A model generated the notes under the pieces. That model was given only the letters and a program-made list of their open reading frames with translations, ran no database searches and was not told where the DNA came from. A program made the translations under genes and the position numbers. A DNA stretch of 40,620 bases, from IMG/VR virus record IMGVR_UViG_3300008113_007076, positions 1-40,620 of that record. One strand, given 5' to 3'. Within the stretch, counting starts at the first letter, position 1; every line of letters starts with the position of its first letter. Shown here piece after piece: positions 27,772 through 35,312 of this stretch. This DNA comes from a virus.

Positions 27772-29364
27772 ATGAGTGAATACAAAGAGTACACAGTTAC
27801 TACAGAAAGTTTAGAGCTTACTGATGCTGTGTGGGATGCTCTGCTTACTGAGGGGAGTAATTTAACTACTATCCCTATTAGAGCCGTGGAAGTGGCAAAC
27901 GAGAGACCAGAAAACCCTCTAAACACTTCATACTGGCTAACAGATAGAGAAGCAGAGTTTCTAAGACAAGACCCTCGCGTTTCTGATGTACAAGACTTAA
28001 GCATTTTTAAACCACAAAAGTTAGCTTTTCAAACTGGAACTTTTGATAAAACTACAAATGAGACTGGTCCTAAAGTTAACTGGGGATTGTTAAGACATTC
28101 AAAGCCAGCAAATGTTTATGGAACCAGCCTTCTAGACCCAGGTGGAACCTATGACTATGTTTTAGATGGTTCCAACGTTGATGTTGTCATCATAGATAGT
28201 GGTATTCAAGCCAATCATCCAGAGTTTTTATACCCTGACGGTAGTGGTGCAAGCAGAGTAAACCTTGTAGATTGGTTTGCAGTTAGTGGTGTCTCTGGAA
28301 GTATGCCTTCTGGCTTTTATCAAGACTATGACGGTCATGGAACCCATGTGGCGGCGACTGTTGCTGGTCTTAATTTTGGATGGGCAAAAAATGCAAGAAT
28401 TTATTCTATAAAGCTTGAGGGCTTGAAAGCTCCAAGCGACCCTGGATCAGGTTTTGATGTTGACACCGCTTTTGATGTACTAATTGGTTGGCACAACAAC
28501 AAAACAAATGGAAGACCTACTGTTGTTGTCAACAGCTGGGGGTACGGGGTATTTCATAGAGCTGATTTAGAAGCTTTTTCATTTGGACTAGATGAGTCAG
28601 AAACTCTTTATGCTATAAATGGAGGAGCCTACCGAGGTGTTACTTGGGAAGGTACTGTATTAGACACTGCAAAAGGTCACACTGGTGCTCTTGTTGCCCC
28701 ATCTACTTATAGATACCCATTTAGAGTTGCTGCTGTTGATGCTGACATTAGAACTGGTGCTGAAGCTGGAATTTTATTTGTCAACGCTGCTGGAAATGAA
28801 TACATAAAAATTGATGTCCAAGGTGGAATTGATTACAACAATTACATCACTACTGACTTCGGTGCTTTTACATATCATAGAGGTGGTACACCAGGAGCTA
28901 GTATTACAGCACGAGAGAGTGTTTTCACTGTAGGTTCTATTGACCATCAAACAGTCACTGGAACTTCTACAGAGAGAAAGTCAAACTTTAGTAACTCTGG
29001 TCCAGGAGTGACAGTTTATGCCGCTGGGTCAAGAATTATGAGTGCAATGAGCCAAGTTAATGACGATAACTCTAACTACCCATACTTTTTAAATGGGTCT
29101 TTTAAACAACAACTTTTGTCTGGCACCTCCATGGCAGCTCCTCAAATTGCAGGGATAGCGGCTCTTGTATACCAAATGCACCCAGATTGGACCCCAAGAC
29201 AGGTCATTAACTTCATCAAAGATAAGTCATTTTCTAGTCTTTTTAAGACAGACCTTACAAACGACTATACGAATGTCCATAGCGTACATGGCGGGGCTAA
29301 CCTGATAGCCTACGTACCTATGGCTTCACAAAGAAAATTCTCCTTCCAAAGAGCCACGGTATAG
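27772..29364 (+). CDS. Subtilisin-like serine protease (S8) in the fibre locus
   Basis: 530 aa. All catalytic elements of subtilases are present: VDVVIIDSGIQ (Asp142), DGHGTHVAA (His189), NAAGNE (oxyanion Asn342) and SGTSMAAPQIAG (Ser453). The first about 80 residues contain YWLTDREAEFLRQDPRVSDV, similar to inhibitor-I9 propeptides that keep subtilases inactive until cleaved. There is no signal peptide, so it probably acts inside the producing cell or on the virion rather than by Sec export. An AGGA precedes the ATG by eight bases. Gene order (between two fibres with the same anchor type) suggests a virion-borne protease or a maturation protease for fibre proteins. The protease family is certain; the substrate is unknown. 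Confidence 0.92.
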   Translation: MSEYKEYTVTTESLELTDAVWDALLTEGSNLTTIPIRAVEVANERPENPLNTSYWLTDREAEFLRQDPRVSDVQDLSIFKPQKLAFQTGTFDKTTNETGPKVNWGLLRHSKPANVYGTSLLDPGGTYDYVLDGSNVDVVIIDSGIQANHPEFLYPDGSGASRVNLVDWFAVSGVSGSMPSGFYQDYDGHGTHVAATVAGLNFGWAKNARIYSIKLEGLKAPSDPGSGFDVDTAFDVLIGWHNNKTNGRPTVVVNSWGYGVFHRADLEAFSFGLDESETLYAINGGAYRGVTWEGTVLDTAKGHTGALVAPSTYRYPFRVAAVDADIRTGAEAGILFVNAAGNEYIKIDVQGGIDYNNYITTDFGAFTYHRGGTPGASITARESVFTVGSIDHQTVTGTSTERKSNFSNSGPGVTVYAAGSRIMSAMSQVNDDNSNYPYFLNGSFKQQLLSGTSMAAPQIAGIAALVYQMHPDWTPRQVINFIKDKSFSSLFKTDLTNDYTNVHSVHGGANLIAYVPMASQRKFSFQRATV

Positions 29365-29375
29365 GATTTTAAAGG

Positions 29376-29381
29376 TATAAT
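29376..29381 (+). promoter_or_regulatory. Isolated TATAAT hexamer before the 29415 fibre gene
   Basis: A perfect -10 consensus lies 33 bases before the ATG, but no -35-like hexamer is seen at 16-18 bases spacing. A 16-codon ATG ORF (29383-29433) starts just after it and overlaps the next gene's start. Weak evidence for an internal promoter. Confidence 0.2.
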
Positions 29382-29414
29382 TATGAGAAAAGCTGACGAA
29401 GTAAGGAGCGACAA

Positions 29415-31001
29415 ATGGCAGCAAAACGCTTAGGTCTTGCTACTCCCAATGCAAACATAGCTACTCTGCTTGCTACCAACGACACAGTTGGTGTTGCTTC
29501 TGTAATTGTTTCAAACAGAGCTAATATTCAGAGTCTTGTTACTATCTATGTTGAACCAGCCGAAGCCCTCGGTGTAGAGGCAACTCGTTCCTACATTGTC
29601 GACAATTTGGCTGTTTCTGTGGGCCAATCTTTTGAGACATTTAGATTTGCTTTAAATGCTGGAGACCAAATTTGGGTTAAGTCCAGCACATCTCTTGCTA
29701 ATTTTTCTGCAACTCTTGTTTATGACCAAGCTGGTAGAGCAAATATAACTTATTCTTCAAATCAACCAGGATTTCCTTCTGTAGGAGATATTTGGATTGA
29801 TTCTGATACTCAGGAAGTTAATTTTTATACGGGTTCAGGATTTAATACTGTAGCAAGTATTGCTCCTTCAGGTCCTACAGGTCCTGCTGGCCCATCTGGT
29901 CCTACTGGCCCATCGGGACCTACTGGTCCTCAGGGGTCTAGCGTTCGTATTCTTGGAACATATGCAACTCTTAATCTTCTTCAAGCTGATAACCCAATTG
30001 GTGCAATTGGAGATGCTTATGTTGTTGCTTCAGAATTTGTTTACGCATGGTCAGACCTTAACCAAGAGTGGGCGCTTGTTGGTCCAATTGGTGTAACTGG
30101 CCCAGCTGGTCCTACTGGTGCGACTGGTCCTCAGGGTATTGGTGGAGCAGATGGTGCAACAGGTGCTACTGGTCCTGCTGGTGAACCAGGAGGCCCTACT
30201 GGTGCTGCTGGTCCAACAGGTCCGACAGGTTCACTTGGACCTACTGGTCCAACTGGTCCTGAGGGACCCACTGGTCCAACAGGTTCTATTGGTGAGACAG
30301 GTATAGTTTCTGGTGCAGTTCCTCCAGCCGATGTATCAAGTATCTGGGTGGATACAACTGTAGATTCAGCAATTCTTATTCACGCTGCAACGCACGCTGT
30401 CGGTGGCGGTGATGAGTTAACTCTTGCTACAAGTCAAATTACAGGTTTGAATACAAGACTTGGTGATTTAGACGTTCTAACTAATGGTGAAGGCAGCATT
30501 GATAGAAAAGCTCCACTCACTGGTGTTGCATATGGAGCATCAGGAAACCTTATTCTAACTTATCGTCGAGCAATCAAAACAGAAACTATTACAAAACTTT
30601 CTATGGCTTGCGGTACTGCTGCTGGTGCAACCCCAACACTAGTGAAATATGGAATCTATTCAGTAAATGACTCTACTGGAGATTTAACTTTGGTAGCGTC
30701 TACTGCAAACGACACATCAATTTTTTCAACCGCTAACAGCGCTTTTGAAGTTAACTTAACTTCATCATTTACCAAGACAGCTGGTAATTTGTATGCATAT
30801 GCAGTTGTACTGGTGAGCACACAAACGCTTCCTACAGTTATTGGTCACGCACATGTTGCATCTGCTGGTGTTAACGCAATCTTGGCTTTACCTCCAAGAA
30901 TTACAGGTCTAGTTGCTGCTCAGACAGATTTACCAAGTTCTATTTCTGCAGGTTCTATAACAGCTTCTAACCGTGCACTGTGGACGCACGCCCTACCTTA
31001 A
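29415..31001 (+). CDS. Collagen-like fibre protein sharing the RLG anchor
   Basis: 528 aa, with AAGGAG (29402-29407) upstream. The N-terminal about 110 residues (RLGLATPNANIATLLAT...[20 protein letters not shown]) parallel the 25366 protein. A short module (QPGFPSVGDIWIDSDTQEV), a collagen tract, a degenerate YAWSDLNQEW module and a second collagen tract follow. Then comes a short segment HAVGGGDELTLATSQITGLN that looks like a fibre-shaft or coiled-coil transition. The C-terminal about 170 residues are a beta-sandwich-like head (LTKLSMACGTAAG-like, KYGIYSVNDSTGDLTLVAST, LYAYAVVLVST), a head type I recognise from actinophage minor tail proteins. Likely receptor-binding fibre. Confidence 0.85.
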   Translation: MAAKRLGLATPNANIATLLATNDTVGVASVIVSNRANIQSLVTIYVEPAEALGVEATRSYIVDNLAVSVGQSFETFRFALNAGDQIWVKSSTSLANFSATLVYDQAGRANITYSSNQPGFPSVGDIWIDSDTQEVNFYTGSGFNTVASIAPSGPTGPAGPSGPTGPSGPTGPQGSSVRILGTYATLNLLQADNPIGAIGDAYVVASEFVYAWSDLNQEWALVGPIGVTGPAGPTGATGPQGIGGADGATGATGPAGEPGGPTGAAGPTGPTGSLGPTGPTGPEGPTGPTGSIGETGIVSGAVPPADVSSIWVDTTVDSAILIHAATHAVGGGDELTLATSQITGLNTRLGDLDVLTNGEGSIDRKAPLTGVAYGASGNLILTYRRAIKTETITKLSMACGTAAGATPTLVKYGIYSVNDSTGDLTLVASTANDTSIFSTANSAFEVNLTSSFTKTAGNLYAYAVVLVSTQTLPTVIGHAHVASAGVNAILALPPRITGLVAAQTDLPSSISAGSITASNRALWTHALP

Positions 31002-31020
31002 GAGTCAATAGGAGAATAAA

Positions 31021-31482
31021 ATGCCAGTCTTAAAAAAATATGATCTTAACGATCAAATTTGGAAGCCTATTGCTGTTGGAGCCACTGGACCTACAGGACC
31101 TACTGGCTTTGTTGGGCCTACTGGACCAACTGGAGCTCAAGGTATAACTGGTCCTCAGGGAGATTGGTCAACTGCTCAACCTATCGTTACAAAAAGCGCT
31201 TCTTTTATTTTAGAGCTAACTAATGCTGGAAAAATTTTAAAATGTGATAGCGGCGCTTCTATGGTCGCAACAATACCTGTTGAGGCATCAGTTGCTTTTC
31301 AAGACGGTCAGAAAATCGATTTTATTCAGTATGGAGCAGGTCAGCTCACCATTGCTGGAGCAGTCGGTGTGACAGTGAGAGCAACTCCAACTAATAAATT
31401 GAGAGCTCCTTACTCTGTAGCTTCTGCGGTAAAAATTGGAACTAACGAGTGGATTCTCGTCGGAGACTTGGCGCTAGTTTAA
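31021..31482 (+). CDS. Small collagen-like fibre tip protein
   Basis: 153 aa, AGGAG six bases before the ATG. It begins MPVLKKYDLNDQIWKPIAVG, a short anchor, then only about 30 residues of collagen triplets, followed by an about 100-residue head. The head (FQDGQKIDFIQYGAGQLTIA, GVTVRATPTNKLRAPYSVAS, KIGTNEWILVGDLA) is homologous by eye to the C-terminus of the 12848 protein. It is possibly a short fibre or a donor of head domains to longer fibres. Its stop is one base before the next ATG. Confidence 0.8.
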   Translation: MPVLKKYDLNDQIWKPIAVGATGPTGPTGFVGPTGPTGAQGITGPQGDWSTAQPIVTKSASFILELTNAGKILKCDSGASMVATIPVEASVAFQDGQKIDFIQYGAGQLTIAGAVGVTVRATPTNKLRAPYSVASAVKIGTNEWILVGDLALV

Positions 31483-31483
31483 A

Positions 31484-32113
31484 ATGCCAATAAATGTCGG
31501 GTCTATTGCTGGTGCAGGTTATTTAAAAAATCCTGCCGAAGCTTTTAATTTAGATTACAGGGTTAATTATATTAAAAACCCGACTTTTGAAGTAGATATC
31601 TCTGACTGGACACCTTTTGCTGGGACTACATTAGTAAGAGATACAAACGAATTTAACACAGGTTCGGCTTGTCTTAAAGTTACAAACACCTCTGGAGGAG
31701 GTGTTCAAACAGTCGAAAGAATTGCATTTATTGACACCGCAGAAGAGTGGACTGTCAGCGCTTATGTGAAACTTGACACTCTAAATGACAATGCGACCTA
31801 CTATCTTCGTCATCTTCAATACACTACAAGCACTGCTTCAGCTGCTATATCTAGTGGAAATATTGGAATTCAAGCTCTAACTAGTGCTGACGGCTGGGTT
31901 AGATTGAGCGGGTCTTTTACTAGAACTTCTGGAGCTAACTTTTTTGCATTAAGAATTGTGACCACTTCAGCATCTAATACAGACGTATTTTTTGTTGACT
32001 CTGTTATGGCAGAAAGGTCTTCTACTTTGGGGACCTATTTTGATGGCTCACTAGACGGATTTTGGACTGGAACCCCCCACTCAAGCTATAGCGGTGCTAC
32101 CCCATACGTGTAA
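31484..32113 (+). CDS. Carbohydrate-binding-module-like virion protein
   Basis: 209 aa, ATG one base after the previous stop, with no ribosome-binding site of its own at normal spacing, so translation is probably coupled. It has a beta-sandwich pattern of the CBM4/9 or galactose-binding type: NYIKNPTFEVDISDWTPFAG, SACLKVTN, EWTVSAYVKLD, DGWVRLSGSFTRTSG and VFFVDSVMAE, then the closing tail YFDGSLDGFWTGTPHSS. This N-F-x-x-x-(V/D)xxW...ADGxxxxxP architecture is widespread in phage tail proteins that bind glycans. There is no enzyme motif. It ends the fibre operon, just before the transferase genes. Confidence 0.75.
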   Translation: MPINVGSIAGAGYLKNPAEAFNLDYRVNYIKNPTFEVDISDWTPFAGTTLVRDTNEFNTGSACLKVTNTSGGGVQTVERIAFIDTAEEWTVSAYVKLDTLNDNATYYLRHLQYTTSTASAAISSGNIGIQALTSADGWVRLSGSFTRTSGANFFALRIVTTSASNTDVFFVDSVMAERSSTLGTYFDGSLDGFWTGTPHSSYSGATPYV

Positions 32114-32145
32114 TTTAAGGTAAGCTATTTCACGAAAGGACGAAA

Positions 32146-32721
32146 ATGACATATCCCAACTGGTTTGAAAATGATGGTCAAGAGAACTTTAAAAACCATC
32201 TACTAGAGTTTTTAAATAAACCTGCTCGAATGTTGCAAATAGGTGCATACACAGGGGATGCTTCTGTGTGGCTTTGGGACAACATACTACGTCACAACCC
32301 AGACTCGGTGTTGATTGATGTGGACACGTGGGAGGGTTCTGACGAACCTGTTCATAATCAGATGAACTGGGAGTCTGTAGAAAGTTTTTATGATGTAAAA
32401 ACTTTAGTAGGGCAGCAGAGCAAAAAAATTATTAAAGTCAAGTCTACAAGTGATTGGTTCTTTAAAAATAATCTAGAGAAGTATGACTTTGTGTATGTTG
32501 ATGGAGACCATACTTCCTATGGTGTAATAAAGGATGCAATAAGCGCTTACGAGTGTTTAAATGTAAATGGAATAATAGCTTTTGATGACTATCAATGGTC
32601 CGCTGGGCTTGGCTATTTAAACGAGCCAAAATTGGCAATAGACGCGTTTAGTACAATTTATTCAGACCGACTCGAACTTTTAGTTGACGGGTATCAGCGT
32701 TGGTATAGAAAAATAAGATAG
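32146..32721 (+). CDS. Class I SAM methyltransferase-like protein (Methyltransf_24 type)
   Basis: 191 aa, AAAGGAC upstream. It has motif I-like RMLQIGAYTGDASVWL, an acidic second strand (VLIDVDTWEGSDE), then YDFVYVDGDHTSYGVIKDAI and NVNGIIAFDDYQW, the sequence pattern of the small Methyltransf_24 family often linked to glycan biosynthesis. The protein lacks an extra substrate domain. It is followed ten bases later by the glycosyltransferase gene, so the two probably act in one pathway, such as O-methylation of a sugar. The substrate is unknown. Confidence 0.78.
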   Translation: MTYPNWFENDGQENFKNHLLEFLNKPARMLQIGAYTGDASVWLWDNILRHNPDSVLIDVDTWEGSDEPVHNQMNWESVESFYDVKTLVGQQSKKIIKVKSTSDWFFKNNLEKYDFVYVDGDHTSYGVIKDAISAYECLNVNGIIAFDDYQWSAGLGYLNEPKLAIDAFSTIYSDRLELLVDGYQRWYRKIR

Positions 32722-32730
32722 GGTGCTCAC

Positions 32731-33807
32731 ATGAAAGTAGCTATATACACAATCGCATTAAATGAACGACAGTTTGTTGATAAATGGTATGAAGCTTCAA
32801 AAGAAGCTGATTACTTGTTAATAGCCGATACAGGCTCCACAGACGGCACCGTTGAGCGTGCAAAAGAGCTTGGAATTAATGTAGTTGATGTTCGAGTATC
32901 CCCTTGGCGTTTTGATGACGCTAGAAACGCAGCAATGGCAGCTTTACCAATCGATATTGATATGTGTATCTCCCTTGATATGGATGAAGTAATTACTCCT
33001 AACTGGCGTCCACTGCTTGAAGCTGCATGGCAACGTGGAGTAACACGTCCTCGCTATAAGCACATTTGGTCTTGGAATGATGATGGAACTCCAGGTTTGG
33101 AATTCAGCTACGACCACATCCACACTCGGAAAAATTACCGCTGGCGTCATCCAGTGCATGAGTGTCTATATGTTTACGGACGCGAAGAAGTGCAAGAATG
33201 GATTGAAGGTTTAGAAACTCACCATCACCCAGACCCAACAAAATCGCGCTCTCAGTATCTACCCTTGCTGGCTCTCTCTGTTCAAGAAGACCCATACAAC
33301 GACCGCAATGCGTTCTACTATGGTCGAGAACTTTATTTCTATGGTCGCTACCAAGAAGCAGCAGTAGAGCTAAAGCGACACCTTGAACTCCCAACAGCTC
33401 GATGGGCACCAGAGCGTGCTGCATCAATGCGTTTTATTGGTAAGAGCCTTCCTGCAGAGGCAGAGATTTGGTTCCGTAAGGCTATTGATCAAGCTCCAGG
33501 ACGCCGTGAACCTTTTGTTGATTTAGCAGAGTTGTACTATCAACGCAAGGACTGGCAGAAGTGTTATGAGGCAGCTAAAGATGCCATCGCTATTGCTGAA
33601 AAACCTTTAGAGTATTTGTGCGAAGCAAAAGCATGGGGAGCAGCCCCGCATGATTTTGCTGCAATTTCTGCTTACTATTTAGGTAAGTTTGAAGAAGCAG
33701 TAGAGCATGCAAAGAACGCTTTTAGCATCGAGCCAGATAATGAAAGACTTGCAGAAAACCTTAAATTCTGTCTTAGCGCTATAAATCCAGAAGAAAAGAG
33801 TGTCTAG
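32731..33807 (+). CDS. Family 2 glycosyltransferase with TPR-like C-terminus
   Basis: 358 aa. The GT-A fold N-terminus has TIALNERQFVDKWYEA, the nucleotide-sugar site ADTGSTDGTVERAKELG (about residues 32-48) and the DxD motif SLDMDEVI (Asp83, Asp85). The middle holds HxxHP/HHHPDPTKSR-like segments. The C-terminal half (from about residue 190) consists of helical repeats of TPR type (YYGRELYFYGRYQEAAVELK, AISAYYLGKFEEAVEHAKNA). GT2-plus-TPR enzymes often glycosylate proteins, the TPR part holding the target. The stop TAG overlaps the GTG of the halogenase gene by one base, so the two are translationally coupled. A virion protein or host surface could be the acceptor. Confidence 0.85.
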   Translation: MKVAIYTIALNERQFVDKWYEASKEADYLLIADTGSTDGTVERAKELGINVVDVRVSPWRFDDARNAAMAALPIDIDMCISLDMDEVITPNWRPLLEAAWQRGVTRPRYKHIWSWNDDGTPGLEFSYDHIHTRKNYRWRHPVHECLYVYGREEVQEWIEGLETHHHPDPTKSRSQYLPLLALSVQEDPYNDRNAFYYGRELYFYGRYQEAAVELKRHLELPTARWAPERAASMRFIGKSLPAEAEIWFRKAIDQAPGRREPFVDLAELYYQRKDWQKCYEAAKDAIAIAEKPLEYLCEAKAWGAAPHDFAAISAYYLGKFEEAVEHAKNAFSIEPDNERLAENLKFCLSAINPEEKSV

Positions 33808-35312
33808 TGAAATTTGTAGTCTGCGGTGGTGGAACGGCTGGATGGCTTACCGCTCTAACCATTCACTCTAGTAACCCAAAGTTTCATGAAGTAGTGGTTA
33901 TAGAATCACAAAAAATAGGAATTATTGGAGCTGGAGAGGCTACAAGCGGTCTTCTCTATGATGTATTAGATGGCTCTACCTTATTTGGAAATAATCAAAC
34001 AATAAATCCAAACAAAGTGGCTTTTGATTTTGCAGAGTTTGCTAAGAAAGTCGATGCTGTACCTAAGTATGCACTTAAGCACATCAACTGGGCTAAAGAC
34101 AAAGGCTCTTATTGGGCACCAATTAACGGCTCAGAAACTTCTAAGCGCTCTCCTGACCATCTGTTTAATTATGTTGTAGCAGAGTTTGGTCCTGAAAAAG
34201 CTTATCTATCTTCTGTATTAGGGCAGTCTTATGATCTAAATAAACTCCCACCTTCTGGAGGTTATGGGTTCCAGTTTGATGCCCACAAAGTAGCTAAGTT
34301 TTTACGAGAGTATATAACTACAACCACAAAAACTACTCATATAGATTCAATTATCAAGGATGTTACTGTCACTAGCGATGGTCTAGTTGAAAGCGTGACT
34401 ATCGAAGATGGTCAAGTTATTGAAGGAGATTTCTTCATTGACGCTACTGGATTTGTTAGATTATTGGCAAACAAAGTTGGTATTGGGTGGACAGACTACA
34501 AAAACCAACTTCTTGTAGACAGAGCTATGCCTTTTATAGTTCCATACAAAGAAGAAGAAAAAGTACAACCTGTAACAGTTGCAGAAGCTCTCTCTTCTGG
34601 TTGGATGTGGCGAACTCCTACAGGAGGCCGCCGAGGTTGTGGGTATGTCTATAGCAGTGCGTTTATTTCTGAAGATGAAGCTCAAAAAGAAGCTGAAAAA
34701 ATTATGGGGCATCCTATCGAGCCAATTAAGCATATTAAATATGAATCAGGCCGAGTGGACCAATTTTGGAAAGGCAATGTTTTAGTAGTTGGCCTTGCAA
34801 GCTCTTTTATTGAACCTTTAGAGGCAACCAGTATTCATGCAACTATTATGCAAATCTTTAGTTTCTGTCAAGAATATCTTTCAGATACAAAAGAGAAAAC
34901 TTTAAACCCTGCCTCAATACAAAAATACAATGCTAAAACTGAAAAAATGTATGAATACTATAAAGACTTTACAGTGTTCCACTATCAAGGTGGAAGAGAA
35001 GATTCTGAGTTCTGGAAAACTATTAAGTTCGACAAGATTACCTCTCCTGCTGTAGAAAACTACATCGAGAGGTCAAAGAGCAGAATCCCAAGTGTTCTTC
35101 ATTTTATGGATTTCTGGGGCGTTGATTCTCTGTGGAAGTGGACATTAGCTGGTCTTGGATATGTATCCAGAGAGCAAGCGATGGATGAGTTAGTTCAGTT
35201 TGACCAATTTGAATACGCTCAAAACCACTACAGAGCTTTTAGAGAAGACATGCGAAAAGCACATGAAAATAGTAGACCTTTTGAGATGAATCCGAAAGAC
35301 TTTATTATTTAA
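33807..35312 (+). CDS. Flavin-dependent tryptophan-halogenase-like enzyme
   Basis: 501 aa, close to the usual length of flavin-dependent halogenases. The FAD-binding GGGTAGWLTA opens the protein (residues 7-16), then VIESQKIGIIGAGEAT. PKYALKHINW (Lys87/Lys91) corresponds to the lysine region that holds and activates hypohalous acid. SGWMWRTP (Trp266, Trp268) is the WxWxIP halogenase signature with Thr in place of Ile. GLASSFIEPLEATSIH (about 330-345) is the conserved acidic segment. An Fd or NADH flavin reductase partner is not visible. The GTG start is coupled to the GT2 stop. Viral members of this family are known (a cyanophage enzyme that iodinates). Substrate not predictable; free Trp, a peptide or a phenol are all possible. 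The 3' end overlaps the reverse WhiB gene by eight bases. Confidence 0.88.
   Translation: MKFVVCGGGTAGWLTALTIHSSNPKFHEVVVIESQKIGIIGAGEATSGLLYDVLDGSTLFGNNQTINPNKVAFDFAEFAKKVDAVPKYALKHINWAKDKGSYWAPINGSETSKRSPDHLFNYVVAEFGPEKAYLSSVLGQSYDLNKLPPSGGYGFQFDAHKVAKFLREYITTTTKTTHIDSIIKDVTVTSDGLVESVTIEDGQVIEGDFFIDATGFVRLLANKVGIGWTDYKNQLLVDRAMPFIVPYKEEEKVQPVTVAEALSSGWMWRTPTGGRRGCGYVYSSAFISEDEAQKEAEKIMGHPIEPIKHIKYESGRVDQFWKGNVLVVGLASSFIEPLEATSIHATIMQIFSFCQEYLSDTKEKTLNPASIQKYNAKTEKMYEYYKDFTVFHYQGGREDSEFWKTIKFDKITSPAVENYIERSKSRIPSVLHFMDFWGVDSLWKWTLAGLGYVSREQAMDELVQFDQFEYAQNHYRAFREDMRKAHENSRPFEMNPKDFII

Noticed and set aside
29383-29433. 16-codon ORF before the 29415 fibre gene
   Set aside because: Overlaps the next gene out of frame, has no ribosome-binding site and is short enough to arise by chance.
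6430-31200. Diversity-generating retroelement as the source of fibre variation
   Set aside because: No reverse transcriptase, template repeat or adenine-biased variable repeat could be seen in the window.
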